DNA from: Gemmatimonadaceae bacterium
GTDB lineage: Bacteria > Gemmatimonadota > Gemmatimonadetes > Gemmatimonadales > Gemmatimonadaceae
Direction: 5' to 3'
Length of the DNA stretch: 11,265 nucleotides
Assembly: GCA_025453855.1 (NCBI GenBank)
Contig: JALOPO010000026.1
Span: 1-11,265 of the forward strand
A model generated the notes under the pieces. The model was not told where the DNA came from and searched no databases. It worked only from the letters and a program-made list of their open reading frames with translations. How positions within the stretch are numbered: position 1 is the first letter of the stretch; the number at the start of each line of letters is the position of its first letter. Shown one piece after another: positions 1 to 6,930 of the stretch. A program made the position numbers and the translations under genes.

Positions 1-1166
1 ACGTTCGTGGTCGCGTTGCCGACGATCGCGTTGCGCACCGTCGACGGCGACGCGCCGCCGTTCGACTGCAGGTACTGCGCGGCGACGCCGGCCACGTGCG
101 GGGCGGCCATCGACGTGCCGCTGATGGTGCGCGTGGCGGTGGTCGACCCGATCCACGCGCTCGTGATGCTCGAGCCGGGCGCGAAGAGGTCGAGGCAGGT
201 GCCGAAGTTCGAGTAGCTCGCGCGCGCGTCGGTGCTCGTCGTCGCGCCCACGGTGATCGCCGCCGCCGCGCGGGCCGGCGATGCGTTGCAGGCGTTCGTG
301 TTGCTGTTGCCGGCCGCGACCACGAAGGTGATGCCGGCGTTGATCGCGTTCGTCACCGCGTTGTCGAGCGCGGTCGAGATGCCGCCGCCGAGCGACATGT
401 TCGCCACCGCGGGGCGCCGCGCGTTGTTGCGCACCCAGTCCACGCCGGCGATCACGCCCGAGGTCGACCCGCTCCCGCTGCAGCTCAGCACGCGCACCGA
501 CACGAGCGTCGTGCGCTTGGCCACGCCGTAGGCGGTGCCGCCCACCGTGCCCGCCACGTGCGTGCCGTGGCCGTCGCAGTCGTTGCCGTTCCGCCCGTCG
601 TTGATCGCGTCGAAGCCGCGCACGGCGCGCCCGCCGAAGTCGCTGTGGCCGAAGTTGATCCCCGTGTCGAGGATGTACGACGTGACGCCCGAGCCGGTGT
701 TGGTGTAGGTGAAGTTGCTCCCGCTCACCCGCGCCCGCTCGTCGATGCGATCGAGCCCCCACGACGGGACCGGTGACTGCGTCACCTGCTTCGTCATCAC
801 CTGGTCCTCCTCCACCAGCGCCACGTGCGGATCGCGCGCCAGCTCGCGCGCGTCGGCGGCGCTCATGCGCGCGGAGAAGCCGCGCAGCGCCGCCGAGTAG
901 ACGTGCTGCACCGATCCGTGGTGGCTCGTGCTCAGCCGTTCGGCCATCGCGCGCATCCCCTCCTCGCCCGCGGCCGAGGCGGCACTCACCTCGGCGTCGT
1001 CCTCGCGGAGCACGACGATGTACTGCCCGGGAATGGGCTGCGCGCCCTCGCCGCGCGCGGCGCGGAAGTTCACCGGCGCATCGGGCGCGGCCGGGGTGGC
1101 GCGCTCGTCCGCGCAGGCAGCGAGGACGGGCAGGGCGAACAAGCCGATCCAGCGACGACGTTCCAT
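1..1166 (-). CDS. Lipid-anchored subtilisin-like serine protease (S8), C-terminus cut by window edge
   Basis: Secreted endopeptidase of the subtilase family, proteinase K/aqualysin type. 388 residues are visible; the 3' end lies outside the window. A lipoprotein signal ends in the lipobox LAAC (Cys18), so the product is probably tethered to an envelope membrane. Residues about 47-125 look like an I9 propeptide (PGQYIVVL at the start, VALVEED at the end). The catalytic domain follows: Asp167 in ILDTGI, His200 in GHGTHVAG, oxyanion Asn287 in VVAAGN and Ser352 in GTSMAAPHVAG, all intact. Cys197/229 and Cys293/324 have the spacing (32 and 31) of the two disulfides of aqualysin I. By that comparison about 20 residues of the catalytic domain, plus any C-terminal domain, are missing. 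The start at 1166 has a GGAGAGG ribosome site 7 bases upstream. Family is certain; the substrate is unknown. Confidence 0.95.
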   Translation of the reverse strand, partial: MERRRWIGLFALPVLAACADERATPAAPDAPVNFRAARGEGAQPIPGQYIVVLREDDAEVSAASAAGEEGMRAMAERLSTSHHGSVQHVYSAALRGFSARMSAADARELARDPHVALVEEDQVMTKQVTQSPVPSWGLDRIDERARVSGSNFTYTNTGSGVTSYILDTGINFGHSDFGGRAVRGFDAINDGRNGNDCDGHGTHVAGTVGGTAYGVAKRTTLVSVRVLSCSGSGSTSGVIAGVDWVRNNARRPAVANMSLGGGISTALDNAVTNAINAGITFVVAAGNSNTNACNASPARAAAAITVGATTSTDARASYSNFGTCLDLFAPGSSITSAWIGSTTATRTISGTSMAAPHVAGVAAQYLQSNGGASPSTVRNAIVGNATTN

Positions 1167-1295
1167 GGGTGTGCCTCTCCGTGGATTGCTGGTGGCGCCG
1201 CGGGGCGGGGAGTCGTCCCGGCGGCGGGCGGGCCACTATGTGGCGCGAGCACGAAACAGGCCAGAGGGCATGCGACGATTCGGGTTCGAATGCAA

Positions 1296-1329
1296 GCGGG
1301 GCGTCACGACGATCGTCGCGACGCCCCGC
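1296..1329 (-). terminator. Hairpin after the prolyl oligopeptidase gene
   Basis: A 10-bp perfect stem (gcggggcgtc at 1296-1305 against gacgccccgc at 1320-1329) encloses a second palindrome, cgacgatcgtcg at 1307-1318. Only an A/C mismatch separates the two, giving a nearly continuous 34-base palindrome. It lies 20 bases past the stop codon of the prolyl oligopeptidase and upstream of the subtilase promoter region. There is no clear T-run, so termination is inferred from stability and position. Confidence 0.6.
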
Positions 1330-1349
1330 GTCACTGCACGGCGACGTGC

Positions 1350-3536
1350 TCAGGGCACCGGCGTGAAGCGCGGTGTCATGCCGAGGTTCCACATGGTGAA
1401 GGCGTACTGGTCGGCGGCGAGCTCGATCCCCTTGCCCAGCGACGACGCGCCGTGCCCGCTCTGCGTGTCGATGCGGATGAGCACCGGGTTCGGGCCGCGG
1501 TGCGCGGCCTGCAGGCGCGCCGCGAACTTGAACGAGTGCGCGGGCACCACGCGATCGTCGTGATCGGCGGTCGTCACCAGCGTCGCCGGATACGACACGC
1601 CGTCGCGCAGGTTCTGCAGCGGCGAGTAGGCGCGCAGGTACGCGAAGCCGGCGGGATCGTCGCTCGAGCCGTAGTCGGCCACCCAGTTCCAGCCGATGGT
1701 GAACTTCTGGAAGCGGAGCATGTCCATCACGCCCACGGCGGGGAGCGCGACCTTGAAGAGCTCGGGGCGCTGCGTCATCACCGCCCCCACGAGCAGCCCG
1801 CCGTTCGAGCCGCCCTGCATCGCGAGCCGCGACGACGAGGTCCAGCGATCCGCCACCAGCTGCTCGGCCGCGGCGATGAAGTCGTCGAAGACGTTCTGCT
1901 TGCGCTCCCGCATCCCGGCCTCGTGCCACGCCTCGCCGTACTCGCCGCCGCCGCGCATGTTCACGCTCACGTAGATCCCGCCCTGCTCGAGCCACGCGAT
2001 GCGCGCGGCACTGAACGAGGGGAGCGTCGACACGTTGAAGCCGCCGTAGCCGTAGACGATGGTCGGGTTCGTCCCGTCGCGCTTCACGTCCGACCGGTGC
2101 ACGATGAACATCGGCACCTTCGTCCCGTCCTTCGAGGTGGCCCAGGCGCGCGTGGTCGTGTAGCGCGAGGCGTCGAACGGGAGCGCCGGCGTGTCGTACG
2201 CCGCCAGGCGGCCCGAGGCGAGCGTCACGCGCCACGTCGTCGCCGGCCGCGTGAACGACGTGAAGACGAGGAAGGCGTCGCGCGCCGTGCGCTCGGCGTC
2301 GCCGAGCGAGGCGGTGCCGACGTCGGGGAGCGCGAGCGTGCGCACGCGACGGCCGGTGCGGTCGACCTGCTCGATGACGGTCGCCACGTCGCGCAGGTAG
2401 TGCGCGAAGAGCCAGGCGCCGGCGATCGACACGTCGTCGAGCTTCTCCTTCGCCTCGGGGATCACGTCCTCCCACCGCGCCGGGTCGGGATCGGCGACGC
2501 GGACGCGCACCACGCGCCGGTTCGGGGCGCCGCGATTGGTGAGCAGGAGCAGCGCATCGTCGCCATCGGTGTCGAGGACGCTCGTGATGTGGTCGAAGCC
2601 GCGCACCAGCGGGCGCCAGGTCGTGTCGCCGCCCGCGAGGTCGCGCACCCAGAGCTCGTTGCCGTCCTTGCCGCGCCCGCGATCGCTGATCGTGAGCACC
2701 GCCCAGCGCTCGTCCTCGGTGGTGCTCACCGTGTGGAAGCGCTGCGGATGCGCGGGATCGGCGAACACCGGCACGTCGGCCGACTGCGGCGTCCCCACGC
2801 GATGGTAGAAGACGCGATGGTCCTCGTTCCGGACGCTGAGCGCCTTGGTCGTGTCGGCGGGGGCGGGGTAGCGGCTGTAGAAGAAGCCGTCCTTCCACCA
2901 CGCGATCCCCGAGACCTTCACCCAGCGCACGCGATCGGCGCGATCGCGCCCCGTGACGGGGTCGAGCACGCGGATCTCCTGCCAGTCGGAGCCGGCCCGC
3001 GAGATGGTGTAGCCCACATGCGTGCCGCGCCGATCCACGCGAAAGCCGCCGTAGCGCGTCGTCCCGGCCGGATCGAGCACGTTGGGGTCGATGAGGACGC
3101 GGGCCGCGCCGCGTTCGCCTCGCCGGATGTACCAGACCGACTGGTCCTGGAGCCCGCTGTTGCGCGTCCAGAGGTACCAGCCGGCACGGCGGATGGGGGC
3201 GCCGGTGCGCGGATAGTTCTGGAGCGCGCGGATCCGCTGCGCGAGCTGGCCGCGCCACGGGATCGCGCCGAGCCACGCACTGGTGACGGCGTTCTGCGAC
3301 CCGACCCAGGCCTTCACGGCGCTGGCGGTGTCGTCCTCGAGCCAGCGATACGGATCGGGCACCGGGGTGCCGTGATAGTCGTCGACGTGGGGGACGGTGG
3401 CGGTCGTCGGGTAGACGGGCGCGGCAGGCTGCGCCGGGAGCGCCATCCGTGCCGCGAGGAGCGGCAGGACGGCGAGGGTGCGGACCGCACGGGAGCAGGG
3501 AGCGGGCACGGGGAGGGTCGGCGAGGGGCGGGGCAT
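1350..3536 (-). CDS. Exported prolyl oligopeptidase (S9A family)
   Basis: Serine peptidase that cleaves short peptides after proline. 728 residues, slightly longer than the roughly 710 of the classic enzyme because of an N-terminal export signal (Arg16/Arg19, hydrophobic LAVLPLLAA around 21-29, Ala/Pro-rich cleavage region near 30-40). The propeller domain opens with the family signature DPYRWLED at 61-68. The C-terminal alpha/beta hydrolase domain has Ser577 in GGSNGG, Asp660 in DHDDRV and His695 in SGHGA. Trp618 and Arg662 match the porcine substrate-binding Trp595 and Arg643 in spacing or context. The frame stays open 50 codons further upstream, but that part has no family similarity and overlaps the rplS promoter region, so the ATG at 3536 is preferred; no good ribosome site helps. 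The signal suggests a periplasmic or secreted enzyme rather than the usual cytosolic one. The adjacent protease gene runs the same way but is separated by a hairpin. Confidence 0.95.
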   Translation of the reverse strand: MPRPSPTLPVPAPCSRAVRTLAVLPLLAARMALPAQPAAPVYPTTATVPHVDDYHGTPVPDPYRWLEDDTASAVKAWVGSQNAVTSAWLGAIPWRGQLAQRIRALQNYPRTGAPIRRAGWYLWTRNSGLQDQSVWYIRRGERGAARVLIDPNVLDPAGTTRYGGFRVDRRGTHVGYTISRAGSDWQEIRVLDPVTGRDRADRVRWVKVSGIAWWKDGFFYSRYPAPADTTKALSVRNEDHRVFYHRVGTPQSADVPVFADPAHPQRFHTVSTTEDERWAVLTISDRGRGKDGNELWVRDLAGGDTTWRPLVRGFDHITSVLDTDGDDALLLLTNRGAPNRRVVRVRVADPDPARWEDVIPEAKEKLDDVSIAGAWLFAHYLRDVATVIEQVDRTGRRVRTLALPDVGTASLGDAERTARDAFLVFTSFTRPATTWRVTLASGRLAAYDTPALPFDASRYTTTRAWATSKDGTKVPMFIVHRSDVKRDGTNPTIVYGYGGFNVSTLPSFSAARIAWLEQGGIYVSVNMRGGGEYGEAWHEAGMRERKQNVFDDFIAAAEQLVADRWTSSSRLAMQGGSNGGLLVGAVMTQRPELFKVALPAVGVMDMLRFQKFTIGWNWVADYGSSDDPAGFAYLRAYSPLQNLRDGVSYPATLVTTADHDDRVVPAHSFKFAARLQAAHRGPNPVLIRIDTQSGHGASSLGKGIELAADQYAFTMWNLGMTPRFTPVP

Positions 3537-3635
3537 CGAGTACCGCAGGGGCGGCTCGGCCGTGGCGGCCTCGCAAGCTGGTACCGGTACCGCCGGCGTG
3601 ACAGACTCCCGTTCCGCCAGCGCCGCCCGGTCGGG

Positions 3636-3665
3636 GTGGCATCGCGGCCGAGTCCGGGTTACCTT
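3636..3665 (+). promoter_or_regulatory. Possible sigma-70-type promoter of rplS
   Basis: gtggca (3636-3641; four of six bases of TTGACA) and tacctt (3660-3665; TANNNT form) are separated by 18 bases. Transcription would begin near 3672 and give a leader of about 56 bases. The match is modest and was found by eye in GC-rich DNA. Confidence 0.3.
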
Positions 3666-3693
3666 GCTCGGCTCGCAGTCGATCACCCGTGCC

Positions 3694-3715
3694 GGCGCGC
3701 CCTCCGGGCGGCGCC
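3694..3715 (+). promoter_or_regulatory. rplS: Hairpin in the rplS leader
   Basis: The stem pairs ggcg (3694-3697) with cgcc (3712-3715) and cgccc (3698-3702) with gggcg (3706-3710). The loop is three bases (tcc) and one g at 3711 is bulged out. It ends 12 bases before the L19 start codon, just upstream of the weak agag ribosome site at 3718-3721. It could influence translation of L19, or it may only be a stable GC-rich leader fold. Confidence 0.4.
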
Positions 3716-3727
3716 CCAGAGCGTCAT

Positions 3728-4099
3728 ATGCACCCGTTCATCGAAACCCAGAAGGAGTGGATGCGCACCGTCCCGCCGTTCCGTGCGGGCGACACCGTGC
3801 GCGTCAACGTGCGCGTGAAGGAAGGCGAGAAGGAGCGCCTCCAGGCCTTCGAGGGCGTCGTGATCGCGCGGCGCGGGTCGGGCGTCAGCGAGACCTTCAC
3901 GGTCCGCAAGATCTCGAACGGCATCGGCGTGGAGCGCATCTTCCCGGTGCACAGCCCGATGCTCGCCGACATCGCCGTCGTGCGGCGTGGTCGCGTGCGT
4001 CGCGCGAAGCTCTACTACCTGCGCAACGTCACCGGCAAGGCGGCCCGCATCAAGGAGCGCAAGGTCGCCCCCCGGTCGAGCACCCCGTCCGCGAAGTAA
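3728..4099 (+). CDS. rplS: 50S ribosomal protein L19
   Basis: Structural protein of the large ribosomal subunit, located at the interface with the 30S subunit. 123 residues, near the family's usual 115-120. Family blocks appear in order: PPFRAGDTVRVNVRVKEG (16-33), RLQAFEGVVIARRGSG (37-52), FTVRKISNGIGVERIFPVHSP (57-77) and RRAKLYYLRNVTGKAARIKE (about 89-108), followed by a short basic tail. The ATG at 3728 gives MHPFIETQKEW, a slightly short N-terminus. A start at 3689 would place the leader hairpin inside the coding region and is not favoured. It is transcribed alone; rpsP, rimM and trmD are not present upstream in this window, where the divergent peptidase gene lies instead. Confidence 0.98.
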   Translation: MHPFIETQKEWMRTVPPFRAGDTVRVNVRVKEGEKERLQAFEGVVIARRGSGVSETFTVRKISNGIGVERIFPVHSPMLADIAVVRRGRVRRAKLYYLRNVTGKAARIKERKVAPRSSTPSAK

Positions 4100-4127
4100 G
4101 CGCCGCGTCACCTTAGCGTGCATGCAC

Positions 4128-4161
4128 TGCGCCCCGCCGTCGATCGCGACGGCGGGGCGCA
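4128..4161. terminator. Bidirectional hairpin between converging rplS and MBL-hydrolase genes
   Basis: A 15-bp perfect stem (4128-4142 against 4147-4161) closed by the loop atcg. It lies 28 bases after the rplS stop and 34 bases after the stop of the minus-strand hydrolase gene. No T-run follows on either strand. Its position between convergent genes supports a shared terminator. Confidence 0.75.
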
Positions 4162-4195
4162 CGTCGTTCCGGTGCCGTCCTCCCGTGCCGCGTCG

Positions 4196-5065
4196 TCAGG
4201 GCGGCGACGCGAGCCGTGACGGCACGTACCGCCCCGTCGACGGTACGGCGAGATCATCGAAGCGTGCCGCGAGCGTGGCGAGCGCATCGCGCATCTCGGG
4301 GCCGGCCAGTGCGTGGCCGTGCATGGTGACCAGTCGCGCCGGGTCGAGCGCGGCCAGCCGCTCCACCGATCGCCGTGCGCCGATCCAGTCGGGCGTGAAG
4401 TAGCGCGGCGGCCCGTGCACCTCGGGACGCTGCGCGAGGACCGCGTACGCCGATTCCTGTCGCGTGGTGATCACCGCATCGCCGGCCACCAGCGTGCGGT
4501 CGGCTGCGCGCCAGAGCGAGACGTGTCCTTCGGTGTGTCCGGGCGTATGGAGCCAGCGCCATCCGGGAAGTCCGGGGACCGCTCCATCGTCGGGGAGCGG
4601 CCGCAGCCGCGGCGACACGTCGATCGGATCACGCGGGAAGAGCGGCGAGAGACGCGCCATGAGGCCGCCGCCCACGGATGGATCGGGGGGAGGATAGGCG
4701 CGCGAGCCATCCAGGTACGGCAGCTCGAGCGTGTGCGCCCAGATCGGCACGTCCCATTTGTCGGCGAGCGTCGCCAGGGCGCCCACGTGATCGAAGTGCG
4801 CATGCGTGAGGACGATCCCGCTCGGCCGCGCATCGCGTCCGAAGCGACGCTCCGCGGCCCGGCGGATGGTCCCCGCGCTTCCGGGGACGCCCGCATCGAC
4901 CAGCACCCAGCGACCATCGCCGGCCCCCGCCTCGCCCAGCAGCACCACGTTCACCAGCACGAGCCGCTCGTACGCCACGTCGGGCAGCACCTCGTGCGTG
5001 CCATCGTCCGCCGCGTGATCGGCGCGCGCAGCCTCGCTCACCGGCACCTGTTCGTCGTGCTGCAT
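4196..5065 (-). CDS. Metallo-beta-lactamase-fold hydrolase
   Basis: Predicted cytoplasmic metal-dependent hydrolase, 289 residues, no signal peptide. The metal-binding signature is complete: His88, His90, Asp92 and His93 in THAHFDHVG, His177 in TPGHTEGH, Asp196 in VAGDAV, and a final His in MHGH (249/251). This layout fits the glyoxalase II-like branch, which includes thioester hydrolases and lactonases; the sequence alone does not choose among them. The start at 5065 is fixed by a GGAGGA ribosome site (5070-5075). The upstream in-frame ATG at 5128 lacks one and gives an Arg-rich extension. A 21-base palindrome lies just ahead of the ribosome site. The gene follows rnhB on the same strand after 134 bases that contain a hairpin, so it probably has its own promoter. 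Confidence 0.9.
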   Translation of the reverse strand: MQHDEQVPVSEAARADHAADDGTHEVLPDVAYERLVLVNVVLLGEAGAGDGRWVLVDAGVPGSAGTIRRAAERRFGRDARPSGIVLTHAHFDHVGALATLADKWDVPIWAHTLELPYLDGSRAYPPPDPSVGGGLMARLSPLFPRDPIDVSPRLRPLPDDGAVPGLPGWRWLHTPGHTEGHVSLWRAADRTLVAGDAVITTRQESAYAVLAQRPEVHGPPRYFTPDWIGARRSVERLAALDPARLVTMHGHALAGPEMRDALATLAARFDDLAVPSTGRYVPSRLASPP

Positions 5066-5085
5066 GCAGTCCTCCGTCGCCGCGT

Positions 5086-5106
5086 GCCGTCGCATGATGC
5101 GACGGC
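5086..5106. promoter_or_regulatory. Perfect 21-base palindrome upstream of the MBL-hydrolase gene
   Basis: Arms gccgtcgcat (5086-5095) and atgcgacggc (5097-5106) flank a single central g. It lies 11 bases upstream of the GGAGGA ribosome site. It could be an operator for a dimeric regulator, or an RNA hairpin of 8 bp with loop atgat. A second short palindrome, ctgcatgcag (5060-5069), covers the start codon. Confidence 0.4.
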
Positions 5107-5142
5107 GCCTGCAGCTGCACGGCGGCAACAGCCGTACCGGTC

Positions 5143-5168
5143 CGCGCGTCGGCGAGCGACGACGCGCG
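5143..5168 (-). terminator. Hairpin downstream of rnhB
   Basis: A 9-bp perfect stem (cgcgcgtcg at 5143-5151 against cgacgcgcg at 5160-5168) with an 8-base loop, beginning 32 bases after the rnhB stop codon. No T-run follows. Probably the 3' end signal of rnhB. Confidence 0.5.
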
Positions 5169-5199
5169 TGCCGGAGGCGTGGCAGCGATGGGCCGATCG

Positions 5200-5811
5200 T
5201 CAGAGTGCGAGCGCCGCCTGCGAGACGGGGGCGAACGACTGGCGATGGTGACGCGTCGGACCGAGCGTCGCCAGGGCAGCGAGATGTTCGGCGGTGCCGT
5301 AGCCGGCGTTGCGTTCCCAGGCATAGCCGGGATGACGGCGCGCGAGGCGGACGAGCAGCCGGTCGCGGCAGCTCTTGGCGACGATCGAGGCCGCGGCGAT
5401 CTGCGGCACCGTCGCATCGCCCTTCACGCGCGTCTCGCAGGTGAGGTCGAGCCCCGGCGGCCGGTCGATGCCGTCGACGAGGACGAGTGCGTCGATGGCG
5501 AGCCCGTGGGCCGCGCGCCGCATGGCATCGAGCGTCATCGTGCGGATCCCCCGTCGGTCGATCCGTGCCGCCGAGGTGGCCGCGATGCGGACGCGCGCCA
5601 CCTGGAGCAGTGCGTCGGCGAGCTGGTCACGGCGGGCGGCCGCCAGCCGCTTGCTGTCGTCGAGCGCGCCAAGGAGTGACGCCGGGATCGCCACCGGATC
5701 GAACCAGACCGCGGCCACCACTACCGGCCCGCAGAGCGCGCCGCGCCCGACCTCGTCGACGCCGATCACGGCGGGATAGTCGCGAGCGCGGTCGGGATCG
5801 AAGGGGGGCAT
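5200..5811 (-). CDS. rnhB: Ribonuclease HII
   Basis: Endonuclease that cuts the RNA strand of RNA-DNA hybrids and nicks at single ribonucleotides in DNA, starting ribonucleotide excision repair. 203 residues, normal for the family. The N-terminal signature GVDEVGRGALCGPVV (17-31) carries catalytic Asp19 and Glu20 and the ribonucleotide-sensing GRG motif (22-24). Asp113 (LVDGID) and Asp132 (KGD, followed by IAAASIVAKS) complete the active site. The C-terminal block AWERNAGYGTAEHL to RQSFAPV (164-196) is typical. The frame stays open further upstream, but the family signature fits the start at 5811; no good ribosome site is seen. A tagact box at plus positions 5850-5855, reading on the minus strand, could be its -10 element. 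rnhB often follows rplS directly; here the two are inverted relative to each other and separated. Confidence 0.96.
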   Translation of the reverse strand: MPPFDPDRARDYPAVIGVDEVGRGALCGPVVVAAVWFDPVAIPASLLGALDDSKRLAAARRDQLADALLQVARVRIAATSAARIDRRGIRTMTLDAMRRAAHGLAIDALVLVDGIDRPPGLDLTCETRVKGDATVPQIAAASIVAKSCRDRLLVRLARRHPGYAWERNAGYGTAEHLAALATLGPTRHHRQSFAPVSQAALAL

Positions 5812-5982
5812 GCCGGCGGGTGCGGGGGCGTGGTCGAGTCTACCGGTGCCCCGCTTCCGATGCCACCGTAGGGGCGCACGCGCGGACGCCCGGGTCGTGC
5901 GGAGGTCACGAATTCGGCACCGGATCCCGACCCGGTCGTCGAGGTCAGTGCGGAAGTCGTTCCTCGACAACGAGTTGCGCGA

Positions 5983-6001
5983 TCTGGCACGCTTCTGGCA
6001 C
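5983..6001 (+). promoter_or_regulatory. Direct repeat / sigma-54-like promoter before the OmpA lipoprotein gene
   Basis: The 8-base sequence tctggcac occurs twice, at 5983-5990 and 5994-6001, one helical turn apart. Read as a promoter, 5985-6000 is tggcacg, four bases, then tggca; this fits the sigma-54 consensus TGGCACG-N4-TTGCA with one mismatch and correct GG/GC spacing. Start of transcription would fall near 6011, leaving a leader of about 66 bases. A weaker sigma-70 alternative is ttgttg (6002-6007), 18 bases, tggaat (6026-6031). Confidence 0.4.
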
Positions 6002-6076
6002 TTGTTGCGGCCAGTACCGCGATCGTGGAATGGTCGCCCCTTTCAAGCAGTTCCCAGCAGCATGGAGACGCCACCG

Positions 6077-6808
6077 ATGATGATCCGTACGCACCTGCTT
6101 CGCGCGACCACTCTCGTCGTCGCTGGCGCGTCGCTGACCGCCTGCGTGACGAGCAAGTCGTTCAAGCGCGAGATGAACGTGACCCGCGAGCAGATCGCCA
6201 CCGAGCGCGCCGAGCGCATGCGCGCCGACAGCGTCCTGGGTGCCGACCTCGCCGGCCTGCGCGCCGAGCTCCGCAAGGAGCTGAGCGACCTCCGCTCGGA
6301 GTACGATGCCCGCATCGCGAAGGCCGAGAACGGCCTGCAGGTCGTGATGCCGGTCACGTTCGGCTTCGACGACGCCATGGTCCGTGACCAGGACCGCGCG
6401 GGGCTGCAGCGCTTCGCCGAGATCGCCACGAAGTACTACCCGACGGCGACGATCACCGTCGAGGGCTTCGCCGATCCGGCCGGGACGGAGGGGTACAACA
6501 AGCGCCTGTCGCAGGCGCGCGCGGAGAACGTGAAGCAGCTGCTCGCCGAGCGCGGGCTGACGGGCGCGACGATCCGCGCGATCGGCATGGGCACCACGCG
6601 TCAGGTCGTGCCGGGCGCCCAGAAGGACGATCCGGGCGCCGAGCGCAACCGCCGCGTGACCTTCGTGATCGAGAGCGCGGAGCTCCGTCAGGGCACGGGC
6701 AACGTGTCGGCGGCCGAGGCGGCCCCGGTGCAGGGTGAGCGCGTGCTGAGCGATTCGGCCGCCGGCCGGAACGCGGGCGTGCGCACCGACAGCACCTCGC
6801 GTCCGTAA
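6077..6808 (+). CDS. OmpA-domain lipoprotein (Pal-like peptidoglycan anchor)
   Basis: Envelope lipoprotein that should link a membrane to the cell wall. 243 residues. The signal ends in lipobox LTAC (Cys23). Residues about 28-88 are charged and helical, probably a coiled-coil stalk. The OmpA-like domain spans about 89-200, from VTFGFDDAMV to RNRRVTFVIE, with the peptidoglycan-binding pair Asp133 (EGFADPAG) and Arg148 (LSQARAENV) 15 residues apart, as in E. coli OmpA. The last 40 residues are a polar, low-complexity tail. The ATG at 6077 has GGAG at 6064-6067; ATGs at 6062 and 6080 are possible alternatives. It resembles Pal in fold but has an added stalk, and no tol genes are in view. It is read alone, with hairpins after the stop. 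Confidence 0.92.
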   Translation: MMIRTHLLRATTLVVAGASLTACVTSKSFKREMNVTREQIATERAERMRADSVLGADLAGLRAELRKELSDLRSEYDARIAKAENGLQVVMPVTFGFDDAMVRDQDRAGLQRFAEIATKYYPTATITVEGFADPAGTEGYNKRLSQARAENVKQLLAERGLTGATIRAIGMGTTRQVVPGAQKDDPGAERNRRVTFVIESAELRQGTGNVSAAEAAPVQGERVLSDSAAGRNAGVRTDSTSRP

Positions 6809-6816
6809 GGAGCTGA

Positions 6817-6852
6817 CCGGCTCGTCGCGTCAGCTGGTGCGCGACGAGCCGG
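6817..6852 (+). terminator. Terminator hairpin of the OmpA lipoprotein gene
   Basis: A 13-bp perfect stem (ccggctcgtcgcg at 6817-6829 against cgcgacgagccgg at 6840-6852) with a 10-base loop, starting 8 bases past the stop codon. No T-run follows. Position and stem strength support termination. Confidence 0.7.
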
Positions 6853-6930
6853 ATCGCGAGGGACAACACGAGTCCCGGCTGCGCGCCGGGGACGGCCCGG
6901 TCGGCGACGAAGTCGACCGCGGACGTGGAG

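Noticed and set aside
1278..1291. ggttcgaat, resembling the T-loop of a tRNA
   Set aside because: The flanking bases do not form a T-stem, and no acceptor, anticodon or D arm can be folded nearby. It is simply part of the short inverted repeat attcg-ggtt-cgaat.
1167..1295. Promoter for the subtilase gene (minus-strand catagt near 1230)
   Set aside because: The hexamer matches only four of six bases and no -35 partner is present at a suitable distance, so it is not listed as a feature.
3537..3686. 50-residue N-terminal extension of the prolyl oligopeptidase
   Set aside because: It has no family similarity, would bury the export signal, and overlaps the likely rplS promoter.
825..3818. Very long open frame (997 codons) on the plus strand
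   Set aside because: It lies antisense to the prolyl oligopeptidase and the start of the subtilase, has Arg/His-rich composition and no family signature. Such shadow frames are common in GC-rich DNA.
4196..5065. Calling the MBL hydrolase a quorum-quenching lactonase
   Set aside because: HAHFDHVG is shared by glyoxalase II-like, lactonase and other branches; nothing in the sequence or context singles out lactones as substrate.
5066..5128. 21-residue N-terminal extension of the MBL hydrolase
   Set aside because: Arg/His/Cys-rich, no ribosome site at its ATG, and it covers the palindrome; the GGAGGA site clearly serves the start at 5065.
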